DNA of 7,626 nucleotides from assembly GCA_009692985.1 (NCBI GenBank), contig SHYF01000076.1:1-7626 (forward strand), given 5' to 3'. Within the stretch, counting starts at the first letter, position 1. The number at the start of each line of letters is the position of its first letter. The notes under the pieces are model-generated. The model was not told where the DNA came from. It saw only the letters and a program-made list of their open reading frames with translations, and ran no database searches. Below, piece by piece: positions 1 to 5,363 of the stretch. This stretch comes from Dehalococcoidia bacterium (GTDB lineage: Bacteria; Chloroflexota; Dehalococcoidia; Lucifugimonadales; SHYF01). The position numbers were made by a program, and so were the translations under genes.

Positions 1-50
1 CTAATTGGCTGGAAGATGGGCCTTCTGGGGGCCATCTTCCAGCCAATTAG
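1..50. repeat. Perfect 19-bp inverted repeat at window edge
   Basis: Bases 1-19 (ctaattggctggaagatgg) are the exact reverse complement of bases 32-50, with a 12-base loop at 20-31. The arms lie inside the CvpA-like reading frame and both halves encode residues that suit the family. That argues the repeat may be genuine. Its position exactly at the sequence edge argues for a fold-back assembly or amplification artefact. The sequence alone cannot decide. Confidence 0.9.
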
Positions 51-552
51 CGTCGTCGTAGGGATATTCATTGCGGGCCGTTTCAGCGATGATATCGCTT
101 CCTGGATCGCCGATCAGGGCGCGGGCGACGCTGTAGTCATGGTGCTGGCCTACGTAGTTATCGTTGTGGGTGTCTTTGTGGCCGCTCAGGTGGCCACAGG
201 CGTCACCAAAAAGAGGTTGAAACTGGTCTTCTTGGGATGGGTTGACTCCCTGGGGGCGATCGTGGTGGGCCTGGTCTTTGGCCTGGCCCTGGCAGGGGCG
301 GTCATCCTGGTCACGGCTCGATTCGGAAGCAACCTTCCCACGGAGGGAGCCGTGGGGACGATTGTTGAGATGACCGGATTTCGTGGCTCCATCCAGAACG
401 CTCTGGTAAAGTCCACTCTGGTCCCTGTGTTTATTGACATCACAAAAGCAATACCGGCCAACGCCATGGGGTTTGTCCCAGGGGACTTCAGGCTTGCCTT
501 GGAGGACTTGGAGGACATTGAGCAGCGGATCAACCAGCCTCCGCAGCCTTAG
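1..552 (+). CDS. CvpA-family membrane protein, 5'-partial
   Basis: The frame is open from base 1 to a TAG stop, so the true start lies off the window; the ATG at 16 is probably internal. The first residues (LIGWKMGLLGAIFQPISVVV) fit the first membrane segment of CvpA proteins, which usually carries a G-W-x-x-G pattern. Further hydrophobic segments follow at about residues 44-66 and 83-106, counted from residue 1 of the visible frame, with a short charged loop (KKRLK) between them. The tail is polar and ends in prolines. CvpA proteins are small inner-membrane proteins linked to colicin V production in E. coli and to envelope stress elsewhere; their biochemical role is unclear. Repeat copy A begins four bases after the stop and may serve as its transcript end. 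The family call rests on topology and the N-terminal pattern. The first 50 bases also form a perfect hairpin, so the very start may be an assembly artefact. Confidence 0.72.
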   Translation, partial: LIGWKMGLLGAIFQPISVVVGIFIAGRFSDDIASWIADQGAGDAVVMVLAYVVIVVGVFVAAQVATGVTKKRLKLVFLGWVDSLGAIVVGLVFGLALAGAVILVTARFGSNLPTEGAVGTIVEMTGFRGSIQNALVKSTLVPVFIDITKAIPANAMGFVPGDFRLALEDLEDIEQRINQPPQP

Positions 553-555
553 CTG

Positions 556-692
556 GCTGCTGAAAAAGGAGAGTGCAGAGGGGCACAGCCCCTTTGGTGG
601 GGGTCTGGGGGTATCCCCCAGATATCTCTCTTACCCCCTTCCTGGCTAGGAAGGGGGGCGAGGGGGATGGCCGAAGGAGCTTCATCACCCTG
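556..692. repeat. Dispersed hairpin repeat, copy A (full length)
   Basis: Full-length copy of a family also seen at 1235-1355 and 6560-6700. It starts gctgctgaaaaag and ends ttcatcaccctg. Three hairpins follow in order. H1 is AGGGGC/GCCCCT at 579-584 and 588-593, extendable to nine pairs with one G-T wobble. H2 is TCTGGGGG/CCCCCAGA at 604-611 and 615-622 with loop TAT. H3 is CCCCCTTCCT/AGGAAGGGGG at 634-643 and 648-657 with loop GGCT. It holds no credible gene. It starts four bases after the cvpA stop and ends just before the ribosome-binding purines of the HNH gene, so it fills almost the whole spacer. It could work as a terminator or RNA-stability element, or be a non-autonomous mobile element; both are inference. 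Confidence 0.88.
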
Positions 693-714
693 TAAAGGAA
701 GGGCTTTCTAGCAT

Positions 715-1233
715 ATGGTGAATGGACTGGTCAACGCGCCTGTTCTGGTCTTGAACCAGAACTATCAACCGCTGAACGTGTGCAACGTCCGGCGGGCGAT
801 GGTGCTGGTTGACCGGGGCAAGGCCGAGCTGCTGGTCAACGGCCGGGGCGAGTTGCGGACGCCTAGTGTGATCCTGGTGGCCCCATCGGTTATCCGGCTG
901 GTATACATGGTGCGCCGGCCCGTCCTTGGACGCAGGCTATCCCGCCGCGAGATATTCGCTCGTGATGGTAACACCTGTCAGTATTGCGGCAAGGTGAGTC
1001 ATGCGTTGACCCTTGACCATGTTATACCCAGGTTTGGTGGTGGAGTCCATTCTTGGGAGAACGTGGTTGCGGCATGTATTCCATGTAACCATCGCAAGGC
1101 GAGCCGGACTCCTAAAGAGGCTGGCATGAATCTGAAGAGGCAGCCACGCGCACCCCGCCCCAATCCCTACTACCTGTTCTATCGCCGTCCTCTGCAGGAG
1201 GAGTGGTTGCAGTTCATGCCCTGGGTGGAGTGA
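715..1233 (+). CDS. HNH endonuclease family protein
   Basis: A 172-residue protein with a clear HNH (beta-beta-alpha metal) nuclease domain in its C-terminal half. C88-x2-C91 and C121-x2-C124 form the structural zinc site of the Cys4 subtype. The D101-H102 pair in LTLDHVIPRFGGG gives the catalytic histidine, N116 (SWENVVAAC) is the middle residue, and the CNHRKA stretch at 124-129 supplies the last metal ligands. The N-terminal 75 residues (start APVLVLNQNYQPLNV) match a conserved leader found on stand-alone bacterial HNH proteins of this size; its function is not known to me. All key residues are intact, so nicking or cleavage of DNA is likely, but the target is unknown. There is no intron, intein, methylase or phage gene beside it, so this looks like a resident chromosomal HNH protein. 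ATG 715 is chosen because purines (aaaggaaggg) lie about 12 bases upstream; GTG 718 is the alternative. Confidence 0.9.
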   Translation: MVNGLVNAPVLVLNQNYQPLNVCNVRRAMVLVDRGKAELLVNGRGELRTPSVILVAPSVIRLVYMVRRPVLGRRLSRREIFARDGNTCQYCGKVSHALTLDHVIPRFGGGVHSWENVVAACIPCNHRKASRTPKEAGMNLKRQPRAPRPNPYYLFYRRPLQEEWLQFMPWVE

Positions 1234-1234
1234 T

Positions 1235-1355
1235 GGTGGGCTGTGGGTATCCCCCAGATATATCTTTCACCCCCTTCCTGGCCAGAGCCTGTCCTTGAGC
1301 GTAGCGAAGGAAAGGGGGCTAGTGGGATGGTCGAACAGGTTTGTTCAACACCCTG
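1235..1355. repeat. Dispersed hairpin repeat, copy B (5'-truncated, with insert)
   Basis: Shares the right part of the family: ggtggg, the GTGGGTATCCCCCAGAT H2 remnant (about 1243-1258), cccccttcctggccag and the end tggtcgaacag...caacaccctg. It lacks the gctgctgaaaaa terminus and H1. The H3 loop is enlarged by about 22 bases (roughly 1286-1307) that contain tccttgagcgtagcgaagga, itself a small stem with TCCTT/AAGGA arms. The copy fills the space between the stop of the HNH gene (+) and the stop of holB (-), touching the latter directly. It may act as a two-way transcription end for these convergent genes (inference). Confidence 0.82.
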
Positions 1356-2396
1356 CTACGCCATCTCCTGGCGGGCCGGGACCGGTTTGGGAGCGGGTAG
1401 TGTCAGCATCAGCACGTCCAATGCCATGCGAGAGATGGCGTTCTGCTCCAGACGCTCCAGAGTTGCCACCAGTTCACGTACCACTCTAGCAACCTCTCCT
1501 GCGTGGAAACGGCGTGCCCTATCTTCCAACGTCTGCCGCCAGTCCACGTTGACCACCAGCTCCGGCGCTTGCTGCATAAGCACCAGGAGGTCCCGCCACC
1601 AGAGCAGCCAAAAGCCCATCTCCTCCCTTACCGTGTTGCGGTCCCGGCCAAATTGCTGAGCCAGCTCTTGCGCGTACTGGAACCTCCGTTCCATGCCCCC
1701 GTCCACCACTGACAGCAGTGTCTCCAATCTTCGCTGGCGCTCATCCAGCAGCCTGGGGTTGGCAACGGCGCTCACTGCCCATCCCACGTTGCCGCCGGAT
1801 ATGCGGGCCAGTAGCCGGGCATCCTCTGGGGATACGCCATGCTCTTCGGCAAGCATGGTCACTAGCCTGTCCTCCGGCAGGGGTCGCAGCTCCAACCTCT
1901 GGCACCGGGAGCGGATGGTAGGAAGCAGCGCCTCTTCCTCGGCGGCGGTGAGCAGAAGCAGCACGTGAGCTGGTGGCTCCTCCAGTGTTTTCAGCAGGGC
2001 GTTGGCCGCATCCGGGCTTAGCCTCTCCGCTCCCTCGAAAATGAACACGCGGTATCTGCCCTCGTAGGGTTGCAGGGCGATGGCGCGCTCAATGGCGCGG
2101 ACCTGGTCTATGCGGATCTCGGTGTGCATCCGGCCCGTTTTCTCATCCGGGGTGGGCACTATTCTCTGAATGTCCGGGTGAATGCCTCGTTCAATCCGCC
2201 GGCACTGGAGGCACTGGCCGCAGGGAGGGTCTTCGCCCACGCAGTTGACCGCCTGGGCCAGTTGGAGGGCAAGGGTATCCTTGCCAATATGTGGCGGGCC
2301 TACCAGCAGGTATGCATGGGCAAGCTGGCCCTGGCGGATTCCTCTGTCAAGGGTCTGGGTCAGATGTTCCTGTCCGTGGATTTTCCAGGCAGCCAT
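1356..2396 (-). CDS. holB: DNA polymerase III subunit delta prime
   Basis: A 346-residue AAA+ clamp-loader protein, part of the complex that loads the sliding clamp on primed DNA. The N-terminus (WKIHGQEHL, then LAHAYLLVGPP) is typical. The P-loop at 33-40 reads GPPHIGKD: the Lys is present but the usual Ser/Thr is Asp, in line with delta prime often being a poor ATP binder. Zinc cysteines are C52, C59, C62 and C65. The Walker B region is YRVFIFEGAERL (115-126), followed by ANALLKTLEEPP (131-142), and the arginine-finger SRC motif is at 163-165. The C-terminal helices are less distinctive. The frame is open for 118 more codons upstream, but that stretch overlaps the upstream membrane gene and does not look like protein; ATG 2396 starts right at the conserved N-terminus. 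It lies five bases after the upstream gene's stop with no clear Shine-Dalgarno, which suggests translational coupling. Last gene of the minus-strand run. Confidence 0.93.
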   Translation of the reverse strand: MAAWKIHGQEHLTQTLDRGIRQGQLAHAYLLVGPPHIGKDTLALQLAQAVNCVGEDPPCGQCLQCRRIERGIHPDIQRIVPTPDEKTGRMHTEIRIDQVRAIERAIALQPYEGRYRVFIFEGAERLSPDAANALLKTLEEPPAHVLLLLTAAEEEALLPTIRSRCQRLELRPLPEDRLVTMLAEEHGVSPEDARLLARISGGNVGWAVSAVANPRLLDERQRRLETLLSVVDGGMERRFQYAQELAQQFGRDRNTVREEMGFWLLWWRDLLVLMQQAPELVVNVDWRQTLEDRARRFHAGEVARVVRELVATLERLEQNAISRMALDVLMLTLPAPKPVPARQEMA

Positions 2397-2401
2397 GATT
2401 A

Positions 2402-2797
2402 CTATAGCCGTACAACGGTTAGGGCAAGATTGTTGACTGTCGCAAGGGAGGCCGCCACTGCGTAGGGCAGCAAGGTCGCCACGTAGGCGGCCCGGGCGTA
2501 GCCGTGATAGCCGAACCGTGAGTAGGCAATCCTGGCTGCCACCGCCAGCAGACACAGGATGGCCACAGCCAGGAATTCCGTTATGAGCAGTGCCTTGAAG
2601 CCGCCCATATGGAGCGCCCAGTGCCCTAGAGGGCTGCGCTCGAAGAGGTATGGCCTGTGGAAGCTTCCTAGAAGGGCGTATGTGCTCAGGAAGTCCAGGG
2701 CCGCTGCCAGAACGACGCACCGGACCAACCATGCCTCGTGCCAGGGCCACAGGCGCCGGGAAAGACGCTCTACCGCAGGCTCCCGGCGGCGGTCCAT
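2402..2797 (-). CDS. Small membrane protein, function unknown
   Basis: A 131-residue protein from ATG 2797. The N-terminal 20 or so residues are basic and Arg-rich (MDRRREPAVERLSRR), followed by about three hydrophobic segments: LVRCVVLAAALDFLSTYALLG, FKALLITEFLAVAILCLLAV and a C-terminal stretch around AAYVATLLPYAVAASLATV. The pattern LDFLSTYALLG...FERSPLG...GGFKALLITE resembles small DUF5658-type proteins (a D-x-x-[ST]T motif, then an E-x-[NS]-P-L motif), but I hold that match loosely. The start is set by GGAG at 2805-2808, seven bases upstream of the ATG. A TTG at 2866 and an ATG at 2848 are in frame but lack a ribosome-binding site. It lies between the zinc-finger/membrane gene and holB on the same strand; its stop is five bases before the holB start. 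No function can be assigned. Confidence 0.68.
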   Translation of the reverse strand: MDRRREPAVERLSRRLWPWHEAWLVRCVVLAAALDFLSTYALLGSFHRPYLFERSPLGHWALHMGGFKALLITEFLAVAILCLLAVAARIAYSRFGYHGYARAAYVATLLPYAVAASLATVNNLALTVVRL

Positions 2798-2876
2798 GAG
2801 GACGCTCCGGTGAATTCGCTCCCTGGTGCGATGGATGATGTTGTACATAAGGAGAGAGAACTTCAACTTAATCGCT

Positions 2877-3359
2877 CTAGCTAATATGATTCAATGCTAT
2901 GACAACAAGCGCACTCAAGGTCACCACATCGAGTCCGCCGAGTAGGAGGATAGTTTTCATTGAACCTTTCCATCCAACCGCCGCATAGAGTCCGGGAAAT
3001 CCTTTTTGGCCTAGCAGGTATCCGCCAGGAAGGAGGATTGCGAAGGGGACGCCTGTACCACGTCGAATGTAGTAGCCTGCAATGACGATCGCCGCTCCGA
3101 AGGACAAGACCGAGCCCCAAAGAATATATTTATGCGCCTGCTCTTTCTTCTCGTTTAGAACCCGTACGGTCTCGGTAACGATCAATTGGGCGGTGTCATG
3201 GGGAAGGCCCGTTGCTACAAGGTCGGCTTGGATCTGGCTTGCGGGGATACCTGAGCGAATCTGCTCTGCTGCACGACGATGGAGGCTGTTCACCTTTTGT
3301 TGTTCGGCCTGTTCGCGTCCCGGATGAACGCCTTCAATGTGAAACTCCAAGGTGCTCAC
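2877..3359 (-). CDS. Membrane protein, apparent start truncated; zinc finger lost
   Basis: The longest uninterrupted frame starts at GTG 3359 and gives 160 residues. Residues 18-72 are amphipathic and probably helical (HRRAAEQIRSGIPASQIQADL...VNEKK-like), resembling small helical modules that precede membrane parts. Three hydrophobic segments follow at about 78-98, 104-127 and 136-158. The GTG has AGGG directly against it with no spacing, so it is a poor start. The same frame continues upstream to a good start: AAGGAG at 3419-3424, eight bases, then ATG 3410. That frame is broken by TAA at codon 7 (3390-3392). The seventeen codons before the GTG plus the first residues after it form a C2H2-type zinc finger. 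The gene is therefore either a fresh pseudogene or is read through. It is AT-richer than its neighbours: 3121-3180 counts 43% GC. It lies 87 bases downstream of lysA. Function unknown. Confidence 0.62.
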   Translation of the reverse strand: MSTLEFHIEGVHPGREQAEQQKVNSLHRRAAEQIRSGIPASQIQADLVATGLPHDTAQLIVTETVRVLNEKKEQAHKYILWGSVLSFGAAIVIAGYYIRRGTGVPFAILLPGGYLLGQKGFPGLYAAVGWKGSMKTILLLGGLDVVTLSALVVIALNHIS

Positions 3360-3410
3360 CCCTGGGAACTTTTTGGCGCAATAAGGGCATTAGTTGGACT
3401 GGCTTCCCAT
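3360..3410 (-). other. Cut-off N-terminus of the zinc-finger membrane protein
   Basis: From ATG 3410 the codons read M-G-S-Q-S-N-stop-C-P-Y-C-A-K-K-F-P-G and then run in frame into GTG 3359 (V-S-T-L-E-F-H-I-E-G-V-H-P). Counting the stop as residue 7, the ligands are C8-x2-C11-x12-H24-x4-H29, which fits the classical C2H2 finger spacing. A single base change (for example AAA Lys to TAA) would explain the break. The coherent motif across the stop, plus the strong ribosome-binding site before the ATG, is the evidence that this belongs to the gene at 2877-3359. Confidence 0.72.
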
Positions 3411-3418
3411 GCGGACGA

Positions 3419-3424
3419 CTCCTT
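3419..3424 (-). promoter_or_regulatory. Ribosome-binding site AAGGAG for ATG 3410
   Basis: On the minus strand AAGGAG stands eight bases before ATG 3410. This is one of the best Shine-Dalgarno matches in the window. It supports 3410 as the ancestral start of the interrupted membrane protein, not the GTG at 3359. Confidence 0.65.
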
Positions 3425-3446
3425 CTATCCGTGTTGCGGCCTCATG

Positions 3447-4763
3447 TTACGCCACATCCTCCGCCATTAGGTCATGGTAAGTCTCGCGCCTGCGGATGAG
3501 CCTGGCGACTCCGTTTTGCACCATGACGATGGCGGGCCTGGGAGCCATATTGTAGTTGCTGGACATGGGCACGCAGTAGGCACCCGTGGCGGGCAGGGCC
3601 ACCAGGTCCCCCGGCTCCGTGGCGGGGAGGTCCACGTCGCGCACAAGGATGTCGCCGGACTCGCAGAACTTGCCAGCGATTGTCACACGCTCCGCCGATG
3701 GTTGGTCCATCCGGTTGGCAACCACCGCCTCGTAGCTGGCCTGATACAGCGCAGGGCGGATGTTGTCTCCCATGCCTCCGTCCACGCTCACGTAGGTGCG
3801 AATGCCTGGGATTGCCTTCCGTGCGCCTACGGTGTAGACGGCGACGCCTGCGGGGCCAACTATGGAGCGCCCCGGCTCTATGACCAGCATAGGAGCGCCG
3901 AATCCAAGCTCCTGGCAACCCTGGTTGAAGGAAGAGGTGATGGCATCGGCGTACTGGGCCGTAGATGGTGGGTGTTCGTTCCTGGTGTAAGGTATGCCAA
4001 AACCTCCGCCAGGGCTGAACTCCCTTAGCTCTAGGCCCTCCTCTCGCATCTTGGCGGCGAACTCCAAGGTCGCGCGGATGGCCGCCTGGTAGGGTTGAGT
4101 CTCGAACACCTGCGACCCTATGTGGCAGTGGAGCCCGACCAGGCGCAGGTAGGAGCAGGAGAGCGCTTGGCGTATCGCTTCCCGTGCCTGCCCCGTGCCG
4201 ATGGGAAAGCCGAACTTGCTGTCGAGTGTCCCTGTGGATATGTAGGCGTGGGTATGCGGGTCTACGTTGGGGGACACCCGGAGCATTATGTCCTGAGTAC
4301 GCCCAACTTCCTGGGCAACCTGGTTTAGCAGGCCCAGCTCGTGGAAGTTGTCTATCACAAAGCGCCCTACTCCCCACGCGACCCCTTCCCCCAGCTCTTT
4401 GCGGCTCTTGTTGTTGCCGTGGAAGTAGACCTTTACGGGCAACATTCCGCCGGCCTTGGCCGCCGCCATCTCGCCGCCTGATGACACGTCCATCCCCAGG
4501 CCCTCCTCCACCAGAAGCCTGGTCAGCGCCAGGTTGGTGAATGCCTTGGAGGCGTATATCACGCTGGTATTGGGATAGCGCCCCTGGAACTCGCGCAGGA
4601 ACGCCTGGCACCGCTCCCGAAGGGTCTGCTCGTCGAATATGTAAAGCGGTGTGCCGTACTCCGCTGCAAGGTCCGCCACGTCGCATCCGCCCAGCGCAAG
4701 ATGTCCGCTGGGGGTTACGGCCGCGGTCTGGGGGAAAACGTGTTTGGCTGGGAAGTCGGGCAT
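3447..4763 (-). CDS. lysA: Diaminopimelate decarboxylase
   Basis: A 438-residue PLP-dependent fold-III decarboxylase that turns meso-diaminopimelate into lysine and CO2, the last step of lysine synthesis, in the cytoplasm. Visible signatures in order: YASKAF with the Schiff-base lysine at K73; MDVSSGGE (91-98); HCHIGSQ (212-218); the phosphate-binding glycine loop PGGGFGI (251-257); EPGRS (296-300); the DGGMGDNIRPALY stretch (328-340); CESGD (367-371), which carries the catalytic cysteine contributed across the dimer; and GAY (394-396). The ending RRRETYHDLM is typical for LysA, so the TAA stop is real. ATG 4763 was chosen because the family N-terminus begins near here; the frame extends 35 codons further upstream through the promoter region, and those residues look non-coding. 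Ribosome binding is weak (GATGG five bases upstream). First gene of the minus-strand run and divergent from the ACT-domain gene. Confidence 0.96.
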   Translation of the reverse strand: MPDFPAKHVFPQTAAVTPSGHLALGGCDVADLAAEYGTPLYIFDEQTLRERCQAFLREFQGRYPNTSVIYASKAFTNLALTRLLVEEGLGMDVSSGGEMAAAKAGGMLPVKVYFHGNNKSRKELGEGVAWGVGRFVIDNFHELGLLNQVAQEVGRTQDIMLRVSPNVDPHTHAYISTGTLDSKFGFPIGTGQAREAIRQALSCSYLRLVGLHCHIGSQVFETQPYQAAIRATLEFAAKMREEGLELREFSPGGGFGIPYTRNEHPPSTAQYADAITSSFNQGCQELGFGAPMLVIEPGRSIVGPAGVAVYTVGARKAIPGIRTYVSVDGGMGDNIRPALYQASYEAVVANRMDQPSAERVTIAGKFCESGDILVRDVDLPATEPGDLVALPATGAYCVPMSSNYNMAPRPAIVMVQNGVARLIRRRETYHDLMAEDVA

Positions 4764-4838
4764 AAGACCATCATGGTACGGATGAGAGTTAGGCCTGTCA
4801 ACTTGGGGAGGTGGAATAGCGCAAATTGATGACCACCC

Positions 4839-4846
4839 ATTATAAT
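4839..4846 (+). promoter_or_regulatory. Palindromic -10 element shared by divergent genes
   Basis: ATTATAAT at 4839-4846 is its own reverse complement, so TATAAT is present on both strands (4841-4846 plus, 4844-4839 minus). On the plus strand it would start the ACT-domain gene with a leader of about 40 bases. No good -35 box is visible at 16-18 bases on the plus strand, so that direction is less certain. Confidence 0.45.
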
Positions 4847-4868
4847 TGGAGCATCCGGACAGTTGCAA
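4839..4868 (-). promoter_or_regulatory. Predicted lysA promoter
   Basis: On the minus strand TTGCAA (4868-4863) is followed after 18 bases by a perfect TATAAT (4844-4839). The -35 box matches four of six consensus bases. The start point would fall near 4832, giving a leader of about 70 bases before ATG 4763. That is too short for a lysine riboswitch, and none is seen. Confidence 0.5.
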
Positions 4869-4880
4869 ATCGCAATGGCC

Positions 4881-4886
4881 AGGAGG
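4881..4886 (+). promoter_or_regulatory. Ribosome-binding site AGGAGG for the ACT gene
   Basis: AGGAGG lies five bases before ATG 4892. It fixes the start there and not at the upstream in-frame ATGs at 4826 and 4829, which precede the predicted -10 box. Confidence 0.8.
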
Positions 4887-4891
4887 AAAAG

Positions 4892-5296
4892 ATGCCTAAG
4901 GACCTCACTGTATACCTGGATAACCGTCCCGGCACTCTGGTTGCTTTCGCGGAAGCGTTGGGGAAAACAGGTGTGAACATCTATGGGATGTGCGGGTTCC
5001 CAGTGCGCGGCAAAGGGTTGATCCACATACTTGCAGGGGATGCCAGAGCGACCCGGCGTGCCCTAAAAGAGGCAGGGATTAGGGTGCGTGGTGAGCGTGA
5101 CGTGCTGGTGATGGAAGTGGAGGACAGGCCGGGAGAGGCCGCTCGGATCTTCCGTCGAATAGCCGACGCAGGGGTGAATATCGATCTGGTGTATTTGGCG
5201 ACTAACACGCGCCTGGTGATTGGAGTTGACGACTTGGAAAAGGCCCAGAAGGCTTTGCAGATTGCTGGTTCCCCAAGGAATAGCCGCTCTAGGTAA
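4892..5296 (+). CDS. Tandem ACT-domain protein
   Basis: A 134-residue protein made almost only of two ACT domains, at about residues 4-66 and 70-125. Each begins with the family's strand-turn signature: LTVYLDNRPGTL (5-16), then LVMEVEDRPGEAARIF (72-87). GVNIYGM and GVNIDLV follow at the matching place in each domain. ACT domains usually bind amino acids and control enzymes of their synthesis; there is no catalytic domain here, so this is a stand-alone small-molecule sensor or partner subunit. The ligand is not visible. Its position, divergent from lysA and upstream of proB, suggests a link to amino-acid supply (inference). The start is set by a strong AGGAGG. The stop is TAA, followed by a 67-base spacer that carries a separate promoter, so it need not share a transcript with proB. 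Confidence 0.85.
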   Translation: MPKDLTVYLDNRPGTLVAFAEALGKTGVNIYGMCGFPVRGKGLIHILAGDARATRRALKEAGIRVRGERDVLVMEVEDRPGEAARIFRRIADAGVNIDLVYLATNTRLVIGVDDLEKAQKALQIAGSPRNSRSR

Positions 5297-5324
5297 GTGG
5301 CGCCGGCCTAACAATATGTCTAGA

Positions 5325-5333
5325 TGATATAAT
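5325..5333 (+). promoter_or_regulatory. Extended -10 promoter before proB
   Basis: TGATATAAT fits the extended -10 form TGnTATAAT exactly. No -35 box is evident, which such promoters can do without. The transcript would start near 5340 and reach the TTG start of proB after about 24 bases. Confidence 0.6.
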
Positions 5334-5363
5334 CAGCATCTAATTTCGTAGCGGACTTGTGCC

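Noticed and set aside
556..692. CRISPR array or tRNA/ncRNA gene in the hairpin-rich spacers
   Set aside because: The three hairpins differ in sequence, are not regularly spaced direct repeats, and do not fit a cloverleaf. They recur as a block at three loci, which fits a dispersed repeat.
2397..2750. 118-codon upstream extension of holB
   Set aside because: It overlaps the membrane-protein gene on the same strand in another frame, is rich in Arg, Pro and Gly as shadow frames are, and the conserved delta prime N-terminus begins exactly at ATG 2396.
3339..3393. Small gene starting at the ATG overlapping the TAA at 3390-3392 (TAATG)
   Set aside because: It gives only about 18 codons before TGA and no recognisable peptide; the overlap is probably accidental.
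3472..4686. Long 404-codon frame on the minus strand inside lysA
   Set aside because: It is an out-of-frame shadow of lysA, with a composition rich in Arg, Gly and Pro and no recognisable motif.
4764..4832. Lysine riboswitch upstream of lysA
   Set aside because: The predicted leader is only about 70 bases, much shorter than the lysine riboswitch, and shows no strong stems.
4764..4868. 35-codon upstream extension of lysA
   Set aside because: It runs through the divergent promoter and shows no LysA-like sequence; the family N-terminus fits ATG 4763.
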